Shown: one piece after another, positions 16,852 to 25,611 of the stretch
Position numbering within the stretch: the stretch's first letter is position 1
How the letters are laid out: every line of letters starts with the position of its first letter
DNA from: JALYYC01 sp039922495
GTDB lineage: Bacteria; Chloroflexota; Dormibacteria; CF-121
Direction: 5' to 3'
Length of the DNA: 64,000 nt
NCBI GenBank assembly: GCA_039922495.1
Contig: JBDTEO010000013.1
Coordinates: forward strand, 1 to 64,000
Translations under genes and position numbers: made by a program
Notes under the pieces: model-generated
Database searches by the model: none
Told to the model about the DNA's origin: nothing
Seen by the model: only the letters and a program-made list of their open reading frames with translations

Positions 16852-17736
16852 TCAGGGTCGGGCGCTGCCGGAGCGGCGGACCCGTGGCGCGCTGGCGGCC
16901 GCGGGTGCGGCTCGGCGTTGGCGGGCAAGGGTGACGATCAGGATGCCAACCGCTACGAGCAACGAGAGGAAGGCCAGGCCGGCCATGGCGACGGCGATCA
17001 CCGCCCAGCCCGGCCCGCTTTTGGCCGCGATCGTAACAATCGAATCGCCGCCCTTCACGATGTGCAGGGCCGTGAAAGTGAAGGTTGCCATGAAGCCGGC
17101 GAGCGCGATCAGGATCGCGCCCGTCTTCCGGGTGCGCGCAATCCAGAGGCCGCCGAACAGCCAGAATGTCGCGCAGACACTCGCCGCAAAGGTTCCATCC
17201 TCGGGGCTCGCGGTGCCAAAGTCATCGCGCTGGACGCTGTCGGTCGCGTAGAGGATGACGAGCGTCGCCCCGAGCAGGGCGGTCAGCAAGAAGGGAAGCA
17301 TCCGGATCCGCTTGAGCCGGCCGCCTGGATGTGACCAGGACACGATGGCGGTCATGAAGGTGAGCAGCGAGAGCACCATCAACGCCATCAGCAAGGGAGC
17401 CATGCTCAAGCCCTCCGCCTTGACGTAGGTGCTCATGCCTCCGGGGCCGCCCACGAAATGGCTGGAGGAGATGATGCCGAACTCGAGAAAGGCGATCGCG
17501 GCGGCGATGACGACCGCCGGCTTGAAACCGCTGAAGCCGAGCACCAGGCTGACCAGCCAGATGGCGCCGACTGCGGCGGCGACACCGACGTACAGGTTGT
17601 CGACTTCTTTGAGGTGCCACTCATGAACGAGGTTGATCGCGCCAAAGCCAATCGACAGGATCCCGGCGGCCAGCATCAGGCTCCGCGCAGGCACGGCGAA
17701 CGGACCCCGTGGGGAGCGCAACGTAGAGGATCGCAT
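16852..17736 (-). CDS. Polytopic membrane protein of unknown function
   Basis: A 294-residue protein with about eight hydrophobic segments, including a first one with GILSIGFGAINLVHEWH and a last one rich in Val/Leu before a basic Ala/Arg-rich tail. I do not recognise a family. It converges on hbd, 4 bases away, and is divergent from the LCP gene. The start ATG has TAATAT 7 bases upstream, so it is probably leaderless, although the intervening bases also contain GGAG. Confidence 0.7.
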   Translation of the reverse strand: MRSSTLRSPRGPFAVPARSLMLAAGILSIGFGAINLVHEWHLKEVDNLYVGVAAAVGAIWLVSLVLGFSGFKPAVVIAAAIAFLEFGIISSSHFVGGPGGMSTYVKAEGLSMAPLLMALMVLSLLTFMTAIVSWSHPGGRLKRIRMLPFLLTALLGATLVILYATDSVQRDDFGTASPEDGTFAASVCATFWLFGGLWIARTRKTGAILIALAGFMATFTFTALHIVKGGDSIVTIAAKSGPGWAVIAVAMAGLAFLSLLVAVGILIVTLARQRRAAPAAASAPRVRRSGSARP

Positions 17737-17743
17737 CGCTCCA

Positions 17744-17749
17744 ATATTA
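17744..17749 (-). promoter_or_regulatory. -10 box of the membrane protein gene
   Basis: Minus-strand TAATAT (5 of 6 to consensus) lies 7 bases before ATG 17736. Confidence 0.5.
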
Positions 17750-17782
17750 CGGGCGGGTGGTCGATTTCCGGCCGACTTTCGG

Positions 17783-17788
17783 TAGACT
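17783..17788 (+). promoter_or_regulatory. -10 box of the LCP gene
   Basis: TAGACT ends 11 bases before TTG 17800. A transcript would carry at most about five leader bases, so the mRNA is nearly leaderless. Confidence 0.4.
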
Positions 17789-17799
17789 GAGCACAGGCC

Positions 17800-19230
17800 T
17801 TGGGTATTCCACCGCGTAGGCGGCGCGCCTCGGCTGTCGCTACGCCGCTACCAGTTCCACGAATCCTCGGGACCGGGCTCGCGCTCATCATCGCGATCGT
17901 CCTCCTTGGTGTCGCGGTGGTCATCGTCAGGCTCTGGTCGGTGATCCACGCCATCTCGCCACGGGTGCAGCCTCAAGACCTGGTCACGCTGGTGCACGCC
18001 CAATCCGACGAGCCCGGCTCGCTTGGGTGGAAGATCAAGCACGACGTGCGGGTCAATATCCTGCTGGTCGGCTACGGTGGCGCAGGTCACGATGGTCCGT
18101 ACCTGACGGACTCGATCATGATGCTGTCGATCAAGCCCGGCTCGCGCGAGGCCGTGATGGTCTCCTTGCCGAGGGACCTCTGGGTCAAAATCCCCGCGCT
18201 CCCGCGAAACGGCTACCTCCTCGGCAAGCTGAACAGCGCCTACGCGATCGGCACCGATCACGCCAATTACCCGAACCTGCGCAGCGATTGGCAGACGGTC
18301 ACTGGCGGGGGCGACCTCGCCGCCGCCACGGTATCGCAAATCACCGGGCAGCCCATCGACGGCTGGGTCGGCGTGGATTTCAAGGCGTTCCGCGACGTCG
18401 TCAACGCCCTCGGAGGCGTCCGGGTCAACGTCCCCACCGCGCTCGATGACCCCTACTACCCGCAGGGGGAGACGACCGGGATGATCCACATCCACATCAA
18501 TGCCGGCTGGCAGCAGCTCGACGGCGAGCATGCGCTGCAGTACGCGCGGTCGCGAGAGACAACCTCCGACTTCGACCGGTCGAAGCGCCAACAGCTGATC
18601 ATGCTGGCGGTCCGCCAGCGGGCGCTGTCGCTGAACGCCGTCCCCCGGCTGTTCAGCCTTCTCGGAGCCCTCCAGGACAACGTTCGGACCAACCTGCGCC
18701 CCGCCGAGATGCGGCAGCTTGCCGACCTCGCCGGGCAGCTCAAGGAGAAGGACATCCGGCACCTCGGGGTCGACACGACGAATTTGCTTCGCAACACCCT
18801 CAGTGCCGACCGGCAATACATCCTCGTGCCGCTGGACCCGACGTACGGGACGCTCCAGCGCTACCTGGCCGCCGCGCTGCCGGAGCGGGCCGCCCTTGCC
18901 GAGCAGGTGCCGGTCGCGGTGCAGGACGGCAGCCGGCGCTACTGGCTCCCGTACGGGACCGGCACGCCGGCCAGTATCGTCGCGGGCCTGTTGAAAGACT
19001 CGGGCTGGAACGCGGCGGTGGCGCCGCTTACCGGTCCGCGCCCGGTGACGACGCAGATTCTGGATGGATCCGGTGGCAAGGGCGCCGGAACGATCGCCTG
19101 GTTGCAGGCTTACTTCAACGTGCCGGTGGTGGTCGTCACCCCGCCGGCCACCGGCCCGACCATTACGGTGGTGCTCGGTCCGGACTTCACCGCCCGGGCG
19201 TTTCCGGCACCCGGGACGCGCAGCGGCTGA
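17800..19230 (+). CDS. LytR-CpsA-Psr family cell-wall glycopolymer transferase
   Basis: A 476-residue protein: a basic N-terminus (GIPPRRRRA), one membrane anchor (about 24-47), the extracellular LCP domain, and a C-terminal LytR_C-like domain. LCP hallmarks are NILLVGYGG, LTDSIMMLSIKPG, MVSLPRDLWVKIP, KLNSAYAIG, VDFKAFRDVVNALGGV, and YARSRETTSDFDRSKRQQ. These enzymes move glycans from a lipid carrier to peptidoglycan or arabinogalactan. The start is TTG 17800 by position of the -10 box and the basic cap. It stands between two acyl-CoA gene groups with no obvious link to them. Confidence 0.9.
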   Translation: MGIPPRRRRASAVATPLPVPRILGTGLALIIAIVLLGVAVVIVRLWSVIHAISPRVQPQDLVTLVHAQSDEPGSLGWKIKHDVRVNILLVGYGGAGHDGPYLTDSIMMLSIKPGSREAVMVSLPRDLWVKIPALPRNGYLLGKLNSAYAIGTDHANYPNLRSDWQTVTGGGDLAAATVSQITGQPIDGWVGVDFKAFRDVVNALGGVRVNVPTALDDPYYPQGETTGMIHIHINAGWQQLDGEHALQYARSRETTSDFDRSKRQQLIMLAVRQRALSLNAVPRLFSLLGALQDNVRTNLRPAEMRQLADLAGQLKEKDIRHLGVDTTNLLRNTLSADRQYILVPLDPTYGTLQRYLAAALPERAALAEQVPVAVQDGSRRYWLPYGTGTPASIVAGLLKDSGWNAAVAPLTGPRPVTTQILDGSGGKGAGTIAWLQAYFNVPVVVVTPPATGPTITVVLGPDFTARAFPAPGTRSG

Positions 19231-19246
19231 TCACCACGCGGCGCGG

Positions 19247-19252
19247 TAGCAT
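19247..19252 (+). promoter_or_regulatory. -10 box upstream of meaB
   Basis: TAGCAT lies 9 bases before ATG 19262, near but not exactly at the leaderless spacing; no Shine-Dalgarno is obvious. Confidence 0.35.
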
Positions 19253-19261
19253 GAACTTGGG

Positions 19262-20227
19262 ATGAGCCTCGCCGGACCTCTCCGATCCGGTGACGTCCGG
19301 GCGCTGGCACGGGCCATCAGCCTGGCGGAGGATCGCGACCCGCAGGCAACCGACCTGGTCGCGGAATTGCAACCCAGCACCGGCAAGGCGCACCTGGTCG
19401 GCGTCACCGGATCGCCCGGAACGGGGAAGAGCACCCTGGTCGATGGCCTGGTCAAGATCATCCGGGACGCGGGACAGACCGTCGGGGTGATCGCCGTGGA
19501 CCCGAGCAGTCCGTTCACCGGCGGCGCCGTCCTCGGCGACCGGATCCGGATGTCGCGCCATACCCTGGATCCCGGCGTCTTCATCCGGAGCATGGGGGCC
19601 CGCGGACACCTCGGCGGCCTCGCCGCCGCCACCAGGGAGGCGATCCACCTGCTGGACGCGTTTGGCCGGGCGGTCGTGATCGTCGAAACGGTTGGTGTCG
19701 GCCAGTCCGAGCTGGAGATTTCGAGCATCTCTGACACGGTCGTCCTGGTGATGATGCCCGAGTCCGGGGATGCGGTGCAGAGCATCAAGGCGGGAATCCT
19801 GGAGATCGCCGACATCTTTGTCGTCAACAAGGCGGACCTCGGCGGTGCCGAAAAAACCCGGCGCATGATCCAGGACGCGATGGCCATGGGGCCAAAGCAA
19901 GCCTGGCAGCCGCCGATCGTGCTGGCCTCGGCGGTCAAGGACGAGGGAGTCGACGCCGTCTGGGAGGCGATTCGTCGCCACGACGTGTTCCTGCGCGAGA
20001 GCGGCACCCTGGAAACCCGCCGGCTGCAGCGGGTCAAGCAGGAGGTGATCGCGCTGGTGGCGGAGCGGGCGAAAGAGGAAGCTCGGCGGACCCTGGAGGG
20101 CGATACCGAAGTCGGACGGCGCCTGCGAGACAACCGGAATGGGAAACTGAATCCGTATGCGCTGGCCGCCGAGGTCATGGCGCAGCAGAACCGCAACAAA
20201 GGTGGTGGTGATGGCGCTTCGAAGTAA
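19262..20227 (+). CDS. meaB: Methylmalonyl-CoA mutase GTPase chaperone (MeaB/ArgK)
   Basis: A 321-residue G3E-family GTPase. The P-loop GSPGTGKST is at about 50-58, followed by VDPSSPFTGGAVLGDRIRM, the switch motif ETVGVGQSE, and NKAD for guanine recognition. MeaB protects B12-dependent mutases and assists cofactor loading. It overlaps the second mutase large subunit by 17 bases, confirming its partner. Confidence 0.95.
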   Translation: MSLAGPLRSGDVRALARAISLAEDRDPQATDLVAELQPSTGKAHLVGVTGSPGTGKSTLVDGLVKIIRDAGQTVGVIAVDPSSPFTGGAVLGDRIRMSRHTLDPGVFIRSMGARGHLGGLAAATREAIHLLDAFGRAVVIVETVGVGQSELEISSISDTVVLVMMPESGDAVQSIKAGILEIADIFVVNKADLGGAEKTRRMIQDAMAMGPKQAWQPPIVLASAVKDEGVDAVWEAIRRHDVFLRESGTLETRRLQRVKQEVIALVAERAKEEARRTLEGDTEVGRRLRDNRNGKLNPYALAAEVMAQQNRNKGGGDGASK

Positions 20228-21863
20228 GACGGCGCGGGAGGAGTGGGCGACCCGCTATCGCGGGGGAAAGCGCTCGCCGCGCGAAACGGCGACCACCCTG
20301 TCCGGCGTGCCCGTCGAGCCCCTGTACACGCCCGAGGACCTCGCTGGATGGGATTACGATTCGAAGCTGGGCTACCCCGGAGAGTTTCCCTACACCCGGG
20401 GCGTCTACCCGTCGATGTATCGCGGCCAGCTCTGGACCATCCGCCAGTTTGCCGGCTACGGCACCGCGGAGGAGACGAACCAGCGATACAAGTTCCTGCT
20501 GTCGCAAGGCCAGGCAGGCCTGTCCGTGGCGTTCGACATGCCAACCCTGATGGGGTACGACTCGGACGACCCGCTCAGCCGCGGCGAGGTTGGGCACTGC
20601 GGGGTCGCGATCGATTCGCTGGCCGACATGGAAACGCTCTTTTCCGGCATCGGGTTGGATGGCATCACCACCTCGATGACGATCAACTCGCCGGCCGCGA
20701 TCCTCTACGCGATGTACATCGCCGTCGGGGAGAAGGGCGGCGTGCCGCTCGGCAAGCTGGGCGGGACGCTGCAGAACGACATCCTGAAGGAATACATCGC
20801 CCAGAAGGAGTACATCTTCCCACCCGAGCCCTCCATGCGGCTGGTCGTCGACACCATCGTTTTTGCCGCCGAGCAGATGCCGCGCTGGAACGCGGTCTCG
20901 ATTTCCGGCTACCACATCCGCGAGGCAGGCTCGACGGCGGTCCAGGAGCTGGCCTTCACGCTCGCCGACGGCATGGCCTATGTCGAGGCAACCATTCGGG
21001 CAGGCCTTGACGTCGATACATTCGCACCGCGGTTGTCGTTTTTCTTCGATTCGCACGTCGACTTCTTCGAGGAAATCGCCAAGTTCCGCGCCGCCCGACG
21101 CCTCTGGGCGCGCCTCATGCGAGACAAGTACGGGGCCAAGGATCCCCGCTCCTGGATGCTTCGCTTCCACACGCAAACCGCCGGCGTGTCGCTGACCCGG
21201 CAGCAGGTCGAAAACAATGTGAGCCGCACGGCCTACGAAGCGATGGCCGCGGTGCTCGGCGGGACGAACTCGCTGCATACCAACTCCATGGACGAGGTGC
21301 TGGCGCTGCCGACCGAGCGCGCCGCGCAGATTGCCCTGCGGACGCAGCAGGTGCTGGCGCACGAGACCGGTGTCGCGAACACGATCGATCCGCTCGGCGG
21401 CTCGTACTTCATCGAGAGCCTGACGGACGAGATGGAACGGGGCGCCCAGCGATACTTCGATCGGATCGATGAGCAGGGCGGCGTCCTGCGCTGCATCGAG
21501 AACGGGTTCTTCCAGCGCGAGATCGCCGATGCGGCCTTCGAGTTCGAACGGCAGCTCGAGGCAAACGAGCGCATCATCGTGGGCGTCAATGCCTACAAGG
21601 ACGGTGACGGCGGCGCCGTGCCGACGCTCAAGATTGGCGCCGAAACCGAACGGGGCCAGGTCGCCCGCCTCAAGGCGGTTCGGGAGCGGCGTGACAACAC
21701 CAGCGTCCGCAACCGGCTCGACAACCTCAAGGCCCGCGCCCGCGGCTCGGACAACCTGATGCCGACCCTGCTGGAGTGTGTCAAAGCCTATGCGACCGAG
21801 GGGGAGATCATGGCGGCGCTCAAGGAGGTTTTCGGTGTCTACCGGGAACCGATCCTCTTTTAG
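20211..21863 (+). CDS. Acyl-CoA mutase large subunit, Phe type (methylmalonyl- or isobutyryl-CoA mutase-like)
   Basis: A 550-residue paralogue of the mutase at 3345. WTIRQFAGYG has Phe80 where the methylmalonyl-CoA enzyme has Tyr89, as in isobutyryl-CoA mutase, while PSMR keeps Arg210 at the carboxylate-binding position. The segment FDMPTLMGYDSDDPLSRGEVGHCGVAID also resembles the isobutyryl-type branch. The substrate is therefore uncertain. ATG 20211 follows AAAGGTGGTG and lies inside meaB. The B12 subunit follows after a tiny membrane peptide gene. Confidence 0.88.
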   Translation: MALRSKTAREEWATRYRGGKRSPRETATTLSGVPVEPLYTPEDLAGWDYDSKLGYPGEFPYTRGVYPSMYRGQLWTIRQFAGYGTAEETNQRYKFLLSQGQAGLSVAFDMPTLMGYDSDDPLSRGEVGHCGVAIDSLADMETLFSGIGLDGITTSMTINSPAAILYAMYIAVGEKGGVPLGKLGGTLQNDILKEYIAQKEYIFPPEPSMRLVVDTIVFAAEQMPRWNAVSISGYHIREAGSTAVQELAFTLADGMAYVEATIRAGLDVDTFAPRLSFFFDSHVDFFEEIAKFRAARRLWARLMRDKYGAKDPRSWMLRFHTQTAGVSLTRQQVENNVSRTAYEAMAAVLGGTNSLHTNSMDEVLALPTERAAQIALRTQQVLAHETGVANTIDPLGGSYFIESLTDEMERGAQRYFDRIDEQGGVLRCIENGFFQREIADAAFEFERQLEANERIIVGVNAYKDGDGGAVPTLKIGAETERGQVARLKAVRERRDNTSVRNRLDNLKARARGSDNLMPTLLECVKAYATEGEIMAALKEVFGVYREPILF

Positions 21864-21953
21864 ATGATCCGCCTGCGCCTGTCGCCCATTGGCCGGATCA
21901 TCGCCGCCGTCCTGGCGATCGTGGTCGTCATCTTCTTTATTGTGAGGCGCTGA
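21864..21953 (+). CDS. 29-residue single-pass membrane peptide in the mutase operon
   Basis: ATG 21864 directly follows the mutase stop (TAG/ATG with no gap), and the TGA at 21951-21953 is one base before the GTG of the B12-binding subunit. The peptide starts MIRLRLSPIGRI, has an uninterrupted hydrophobic stretch of about 16 residues (IIAAVLAIVVVIFFIV), and ends RR: a short basic cap, one membrane helix and a basic end. The exact fit between two genes of one enzyme and the clear membrane helix support a real gene. No homologue is known to me. Confidence 0.55.
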   Translation: MIRLRLSPIGRIIAAVLAIVVVIFFIVRR

Positions 21954-21954
21954 G

Positions 21955-22359
21955 GTGCCGGCAAAGACGTGGCGGGTGCTAACCGCGAAGGTGGGGCTCG
22001 ACGGCCATGATCGTGGCGTCAAGGTCGTCTCGCGCGCCCTGCGGGACGCGGGGGTCGAGGTGATCTACGCCGGCTTGCGCCAGACGCCGGAGATGGTGAT
22101 CGAGGCCGCTATCCAGGAAGACGTCGATGCCATCGGCATCAGTCTTCACAGCGGTGCCCACATGACCCTCATCCCTCGGGTCCTCGAACTGTTGAAGGAG
22201 CGGAAAGCGACCGATATCATTGTCTTCGGGGGCGGCATCATCCCCGACGACGATGCGGCTGCGCTCAAGAGGATGGGGGTGGCGGAGATCTTCGGGCCCG
22301 GCACCTCCCTGCAGACCATCGTCGAGTTCGTCAACCGGGGCTTCAAAGCCGCCGCGTGA
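21955..22359 (+). CDS. B12-binding (small) subunit of acyl-CoA mutase
   Basis: A 134-residue stand-alone cobalamin-binding domain. DGHDRG carries His18, the lower cobalt ligand, followed by GISLHSGAH and the GGGIIP loop that surrounds the nucleotide tail. It must pair with a separate large subunit; both the Phe-type subunit upstream and the Tyr-type subunit at 3345 lack a fused domain, so one small subunit may serve both. The GTG start lies one base after the microprotein stop. It overlaps the next gene by 4 bases. Confidence 0.93.
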   Translation: MPAKTWRVLTAKVGLDGHDRGVKVVSRALRDAGVEVIYAGLRQTPEMVIEAAIQEDVDAIGISLHSGAHMTLIPRVLELLKERKATDIIVFGGGIIPDDDAAALKRMGVAEIFGPGTSLQTIVEFVNRGFKAAA

Positions 22360-23198
22360 CCGCCGCCTGGCCCCGCCAGCTCGGGCGGTTCACGCTGCAC
22401 CGCCTGAGCGACGGCCAGTGGCGAATGGACGGCGGCTCGGTCTTCGGCGTGGTGCCCAAGGTGATGTGGGAAAAACTCAAGGCGCCCGATGCCCGCAACC
22501 GCATCACCATGGCCACCAACTGCCTGCTGGTGCGGACCCCCGACGCGAACGTGTTGATCGAGGCCGGCATCGGCCCCAAGCTGTCAGAGAAAGAGCGCGA
22601 CATCTACGCCTACGATCGCGTCCCGGGGATTCCGGATGCGCTCGGCGCGGCCGGGCTGCAACCGACCGACATCGACCTGGTGGTCTTGAGCCACCTCCAT
22701 TTCGACCACGTGGGGGCGCTGGTCACGCCTGGGCGGGATGGTGAGCTCTCCCCGCTCTTTCCCCGCGCCCGCCACGTCGTCCAGGCCCGCGAGCTGGAGG
22801 CCTGGCGCCGGCCTGACCCGCGAAGCAAGCCATCCTACAAGCCCGAGAACCTGGCCCTGCTGGAGGATGAGGGTCGCCTGCTCGTCGTCGACGGCGACGC
22901 CGAGGTCGCGCCTGGCATCCGGGTTCGGGTGACGGGCGGACACACCGCCGGGCACCAGGCCGTGTACGTCCAGGACCAGGAGGAAACCGTGGTCTTCACC
23001 GGGGACTTCCTCTTCATGCGGGCCTTCCTCAAGGTGAACTGGGTCAGCGGACTGGACCTGTTTCCGTTGGAGGCGATGGAGCGGAAGGTAACGTTTCTCG
23101 CCGAAGCAGCACGCGAGCGCCAGCTCATCTGGCTCTACCACGAAACAGAAAACATGCTCGGCTACTGGACCGGAGAAGGTTTCGAGCCGGTCAGCTGA
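22356..23198 (+). CDS. Metallo-beta-lactamase-fold hydrolase
   Basis: A 280-residue MBL-fold enzyme. The zinc motif HLHFDH (His113, His115, Asp117, His118) is complete, with later ligands in GGHTAGHQAVYV, TGDFLF and LYHET. The arrangement resembles lactonase/thioesterase-like members such as AHL lactonases. GTG 22356 overlaps the B12 subunit stop (GTGA), so it is co-transcribed with the mutase and might hydrolyse a thioester or lactone in the same pathway; this is inference. Confidence 0.85.
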   Translation: MTAAWPRQLGRFTLHRLSDGQWRMDGGSVFGVVPKVMWEKLKAPDARNRITMATNCLLVRTPDANVLIEAGIGPKLSEKERDIYAYDRVPGIPDALGAAGLQPTDIDLVVLSHLHFDHVGALVTPGRDGELSPLFPRARHVVQARELEAWRRPDPRSKPSYKPENLALLEDEGRLLVVDGDAEVAPGIRVRVTGGHTAGHQAVYVQDQEETVVFTGDFLFMRAFLKVNWVSGLDLFPLEAMERKVTFLAEAARERQLIWLYHETENMLGYWTGEGFEPVS

Positions 23199-23409
23199 CG
23201 ATCAGGACGACCTCGTTTCCGCAGATATCGCAGGCCCCGCGCACGACATAGTTGCCGGTCTGCAGGTCCATCGCGGCCGGGTTGAGGATGCCGACGGGTT
23301 GGCGGCATACCCGGCAATGCGCCTTCATGGGCGCCACCGAGACGGCCGGCGGCTCAAAGGTCCAGGTATGTGGCGCGACCTGGTGCATGGTGGGATGTGC
23401 AATGGCCAT
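23191..23409 (-). CDS. Small zinc-ribbon protein (DUF5679-like)
   Basis: A 72-residue protein with two CxxC pairs (CRVCRQP and CDICGNEV) about 30 residues apart, the layout of small zinc ribbons of the DUF5679 type. ATG 23409 is chosen because AGGAG lies 7 bases before it; the longer in-frame start at 23454 lacks such a signal. Its 3' end overlaps the convergent hydrolase gene by 8 bases. Function unknown; probably metal or nucleic-acid binding. Confidence 0.7.
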   Translation of the reverse strand: MAIAHPTMHQVAPHTWTFEPPAVSVAPMKAHCRVCRQPVGILNPAAMDLQTGNYVVRGACDICGNEVVLIVS

Positions 23410-23499
23410 TGATAGACTCCTACAAGCTCTAACGGCCGGCTGCGAGGAGCGCAATGGTCCGTTCGGTCCAGCCCCCTACGGACGATGGCGTAGACCTGG

Positions 23500-24795
23500 T
23501 TAGTAGACGATCACCGGCGTGCCGATCGGCGTCCAGTTCCAGAGCCAGACCTCGGCGCTGTAGGGGACGTTGACGCACCCGTGGGTGCCGGTGTTCTCGC
23601 CGAATGGATCGTAGTGTGGGTACTCGGTCCCAGGGCCGTAGTACGCGCGCCAGTAGGCGTCATGGATGCCGTCTCCACCGTTGAACCACATCACCATCTT
23701 GACCTTGCTGTCCGGGTACCAGTAGGGCGACCCCTTCGGCCAGGGCGAGTGCATCGTCCAGGGTGAGTTCTTGGCGTATACCTTGAAGCTGCCGGGATCC
23801 GTCTCCAGGCCGGGCCGCCCGGTGGTCGCCAGGGTCGTGAAGACGACCTTGCCGTGGTCCCAGGCACGGACCACCTGCTCTTTCAGGGAGATGGTGAGCG
23901 CTTTCGCCGGGAGGTTGGTTTGCATTGCCTGCTGGAGCACCTTGTCCGACACCAGGAGCCCGCCGGCCACTTGCTCGAGCTGCGCGGCCGTGGTCGCCGA
24001 GGAAACCTGGGAAGCCAGCTTCTGCACGTGGCTGTCGATCACGGAAACATCCATCGAGAAGATCCGGGCCGTCGCCAGGTCAGCCTGGACGGCCTTGAGC
24101 GCTGACGCGGTGCTGGCTCGGGCCAGGTTGGCGTCGCCGTGGTCCTGCGCCGCGACCTGGGCGGCGTACTGACCGACCAGCGCGTTGGTCGTTTCCTGCT
24201 GCGCGATCTCGAGGGAAAGCTTGGTCAGCGGAGCCTTGAGCTCGCCGGTGATCCCGCGGTAGCTCCGCACGGTGCCGGCGCCGTCAAGCTCGCCCTGGGC
24301 CTTCGACGGCAGCCCCTGGAACTCCGTGAGCAATTGATCGTCGACGCCATCGTTCTTTCCTGTCAGGAGGTCGGCGGAAAGCTTCGCGATCGACGCCTCG
24401 GCCGCGCTCTTCGCCTGGGAGAGCAACTGCTGCTCCCGGCTCAGCATCTGGTCCTTGATCTGGGTTTCCTGGCTGGCGGCATTGGCGAAGAAGTCGATCC
24501 GGCTCTCGTTAAAGGGGGCCGATGCCGTCGGCGGGGCTTCACTGGCGGTCGTCATGGCCTGCCGCTGGAGGTCGGACAGCTCGGTGGCATCCAGGCCCAG
24601 GGTCTGGGCGTGCGCCTGCTCGGCCAGCACCTGCTGCCGGGCTGATTCGAAACCCTGCACAGCGGCGGCTTCCCGCACCTGCTGCAGGATGATGATCGCG
24701 CCAACCGCGGCGAAGGTGGCGATCACGATCCCAATACGCAGGGCGTTATGACGGATCAGTCTCAGAGAAGCTGTCAGCATCGGTGTAACGAGCAT
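23500..24795 (-). CDS. Membrane-anchored L,D-transpeptidase (YkuD domain)
   Basis: A 431-residue protein: an N-terminal membrane anchor (about 19-38), a long Ala/Gln-rich helical region likely to form coiled coils (40-290), and a C-terminal YkuD domain. Catalytic residues are seen in GIHDAYW and THGCVNVP (Cys407). It would make 3-3 cross-links in peptidoglycan outside the membrane. The start could also be ATG 24780. It is divergent from the ribosomal protein L25 gene. Confidence 0.9.
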   Translation of the reverse strand: MLVTPMLTASLRLIRHNALRIGIVIATFAAVGAIIILQQVREAAAVQGFESARQQVLAEQAHAQTLGLDATELSDLQRQAMTTASEAPPTASAPFNESRIDFFANAASQETQIKDQMLSREQQLLSQAKSAAEASIAKLSADLLTGKNDGVDDQLLTEFQGLPSKAQGELDGAGTVRSYRGITGELKAPLTKLSLEIAQQETTNALVGQYAAQVAAQDHGDANLARASTASALKAVQADLATARIFSMDVSVIDSHVQKLASQVSSATTAAQLEQVAGGLLVSDKVLQQAMQTNLPAKALTISLKEQVVRAWDHGKVVFTTLATTGRPGLETDPGSFKVYAKNSPWTMHSPWPKGSPYWYPDSKVKMVMWFNGGDGIHDAYWRAYYGPGTEYPHYDPFGENTGTHGCVNVPYSAEVWLWNWTPIGTPVIVY

Positions 24796-24857
24796 TCTAA
24801 AGTCATTCTGTACTTCGAGTAACGGCCGAACGGCCGAAAGGTTCCGGTGAAGGACCG

Positions 24858-24887
24858 TTCAGTTGAGGCCAAAGGCTGTGTTAAGAT
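24858..24887 (+). promoter_or_regulatory. Promoter of the L25 gene
   Basis: TTCAGT (24858-24863) and TAAGAT (24882-24887) are 18 bases apart, giving a leader of about 26 bases before the TTG start. A 20-codon open frame starting at ATG 24886 overlaps the L25 start; I give it no function. GGCCGAACGGCCGAA nearby is a short tandem repeat. Confidence 0.4.
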
Positions 24888-24920
24888 GAGCGGCGCCCAA
24901 TTCGGGCTGATAGAGAAGAT

Positions 24921-25598
24921 TTGGCTACAAACACGCCCGTCAGCCTGAAGCTGGAGCCCCGCACCGAAATCGGTGAGCACCTGCGCGCGCTTCGCCGCCG
25001 GGGCCGGCTACCCGGAGTGGTCTACGGCCACAATATTGATGCCCTGACCGTCGCCGTCGATGGCCGGGAGTTCGCCAAGGCATTCCTCAAAGTGGGGCGT
25101 AATCAGCTCGTCGACCTGCAGATCGGCGAGGAGCCGGTTCGCAAGGCGCTGGTCCGAGAAGTGCAGCGCAACCCGCGCGACGGCGGCCTGCTGCATGTGG
25201 ACTTCTACCAGGTCAACCTCAAGGAGAAGATCGAGTCGGACGTCCCGCTCGAGTTCGAGGGCGAGGTTGAGCTGGTTGTCAAGGGTGAAGCGGACCTCCA
25301 GCACGGCCTGCACGCGCTCAAGGTCGAATGCCTGCCGACCGACCTACCGCCGGTCATCCTGGTCGATATCTCCGGCCTCAAGGAGGTCGACGACGAGATC
25401 CGGGTAAAGGACCTGAAGCTCCCGGCGGGTGTCGAGGTGCTCGACGAGCCCGATGACCTGATCGTCAAGGTCGCCGCCCACCGCGAGGAGGTCGAGGAGG
25501 AGCCCGCGGCTCCGGCGGCTGCCGAGGTGCCGGTGGTGGGCGAAGGTGAAGCGGGCGCCGAGCCGGCCGCCGAGGGCGGCGCCGAAACCGAGAGTTAG
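24921..25598 (+). CDS. rplY: 50S ribosomal protein L25/CTC
   Basis: A 225-residue L25 of the long CTC form. The N-terminal 5S-rRNA-binding domain has RTEIGEHLRALRRRGRLPGVVYG, then the TL5-type C-terminal domain with HVDFYQVNLKEKIESDVPLEFEGE and DEPDDLIVKV. The tail is Ala/Glu-rich. Start TTG 24921 is the only start giving the conserved N-terminus. The following mscS has its own -10 box. Confidence 0.94.
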   Translation: MATNTPVSLKLEPRTEIGEHLRALRRRGRLPGVVYGHNIDALTVAVDGREFAKAFLKVGRNQLVDLQIGEEPVRKALVREVQRNPRDGGLLHVDFYQVNLKEKIESDVPLEFEGEVELVVKGEADLQHGLHALKVECLPTDLPPVILVDISGLKEVDDEIRVKDLKLPAGVEVLDEPDDLIVKVAAHREEVEEEPAAPAAAEVPVVGEGEAGAEPAAEGGAETES

Positions 25599-25611
25599 GC
25601 TCGGGCGCCCG

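Noticed and set aside
20175..22022. 615-codon open frame on the minus strand opposite the mutase genes
   Set aside because: It mirrors strongly coding plus-strand genes with matching family motifs; the translated protein has no recognisable domain and the typical Arg/Gly/His bias of GC-rich shadow frames.
24886..24948. 20-codon upstream frame overlapping the L25 start
   Set aside because: Its ATG overlaps the -10 box of the predicted promoter, so it would not be on the transcript.
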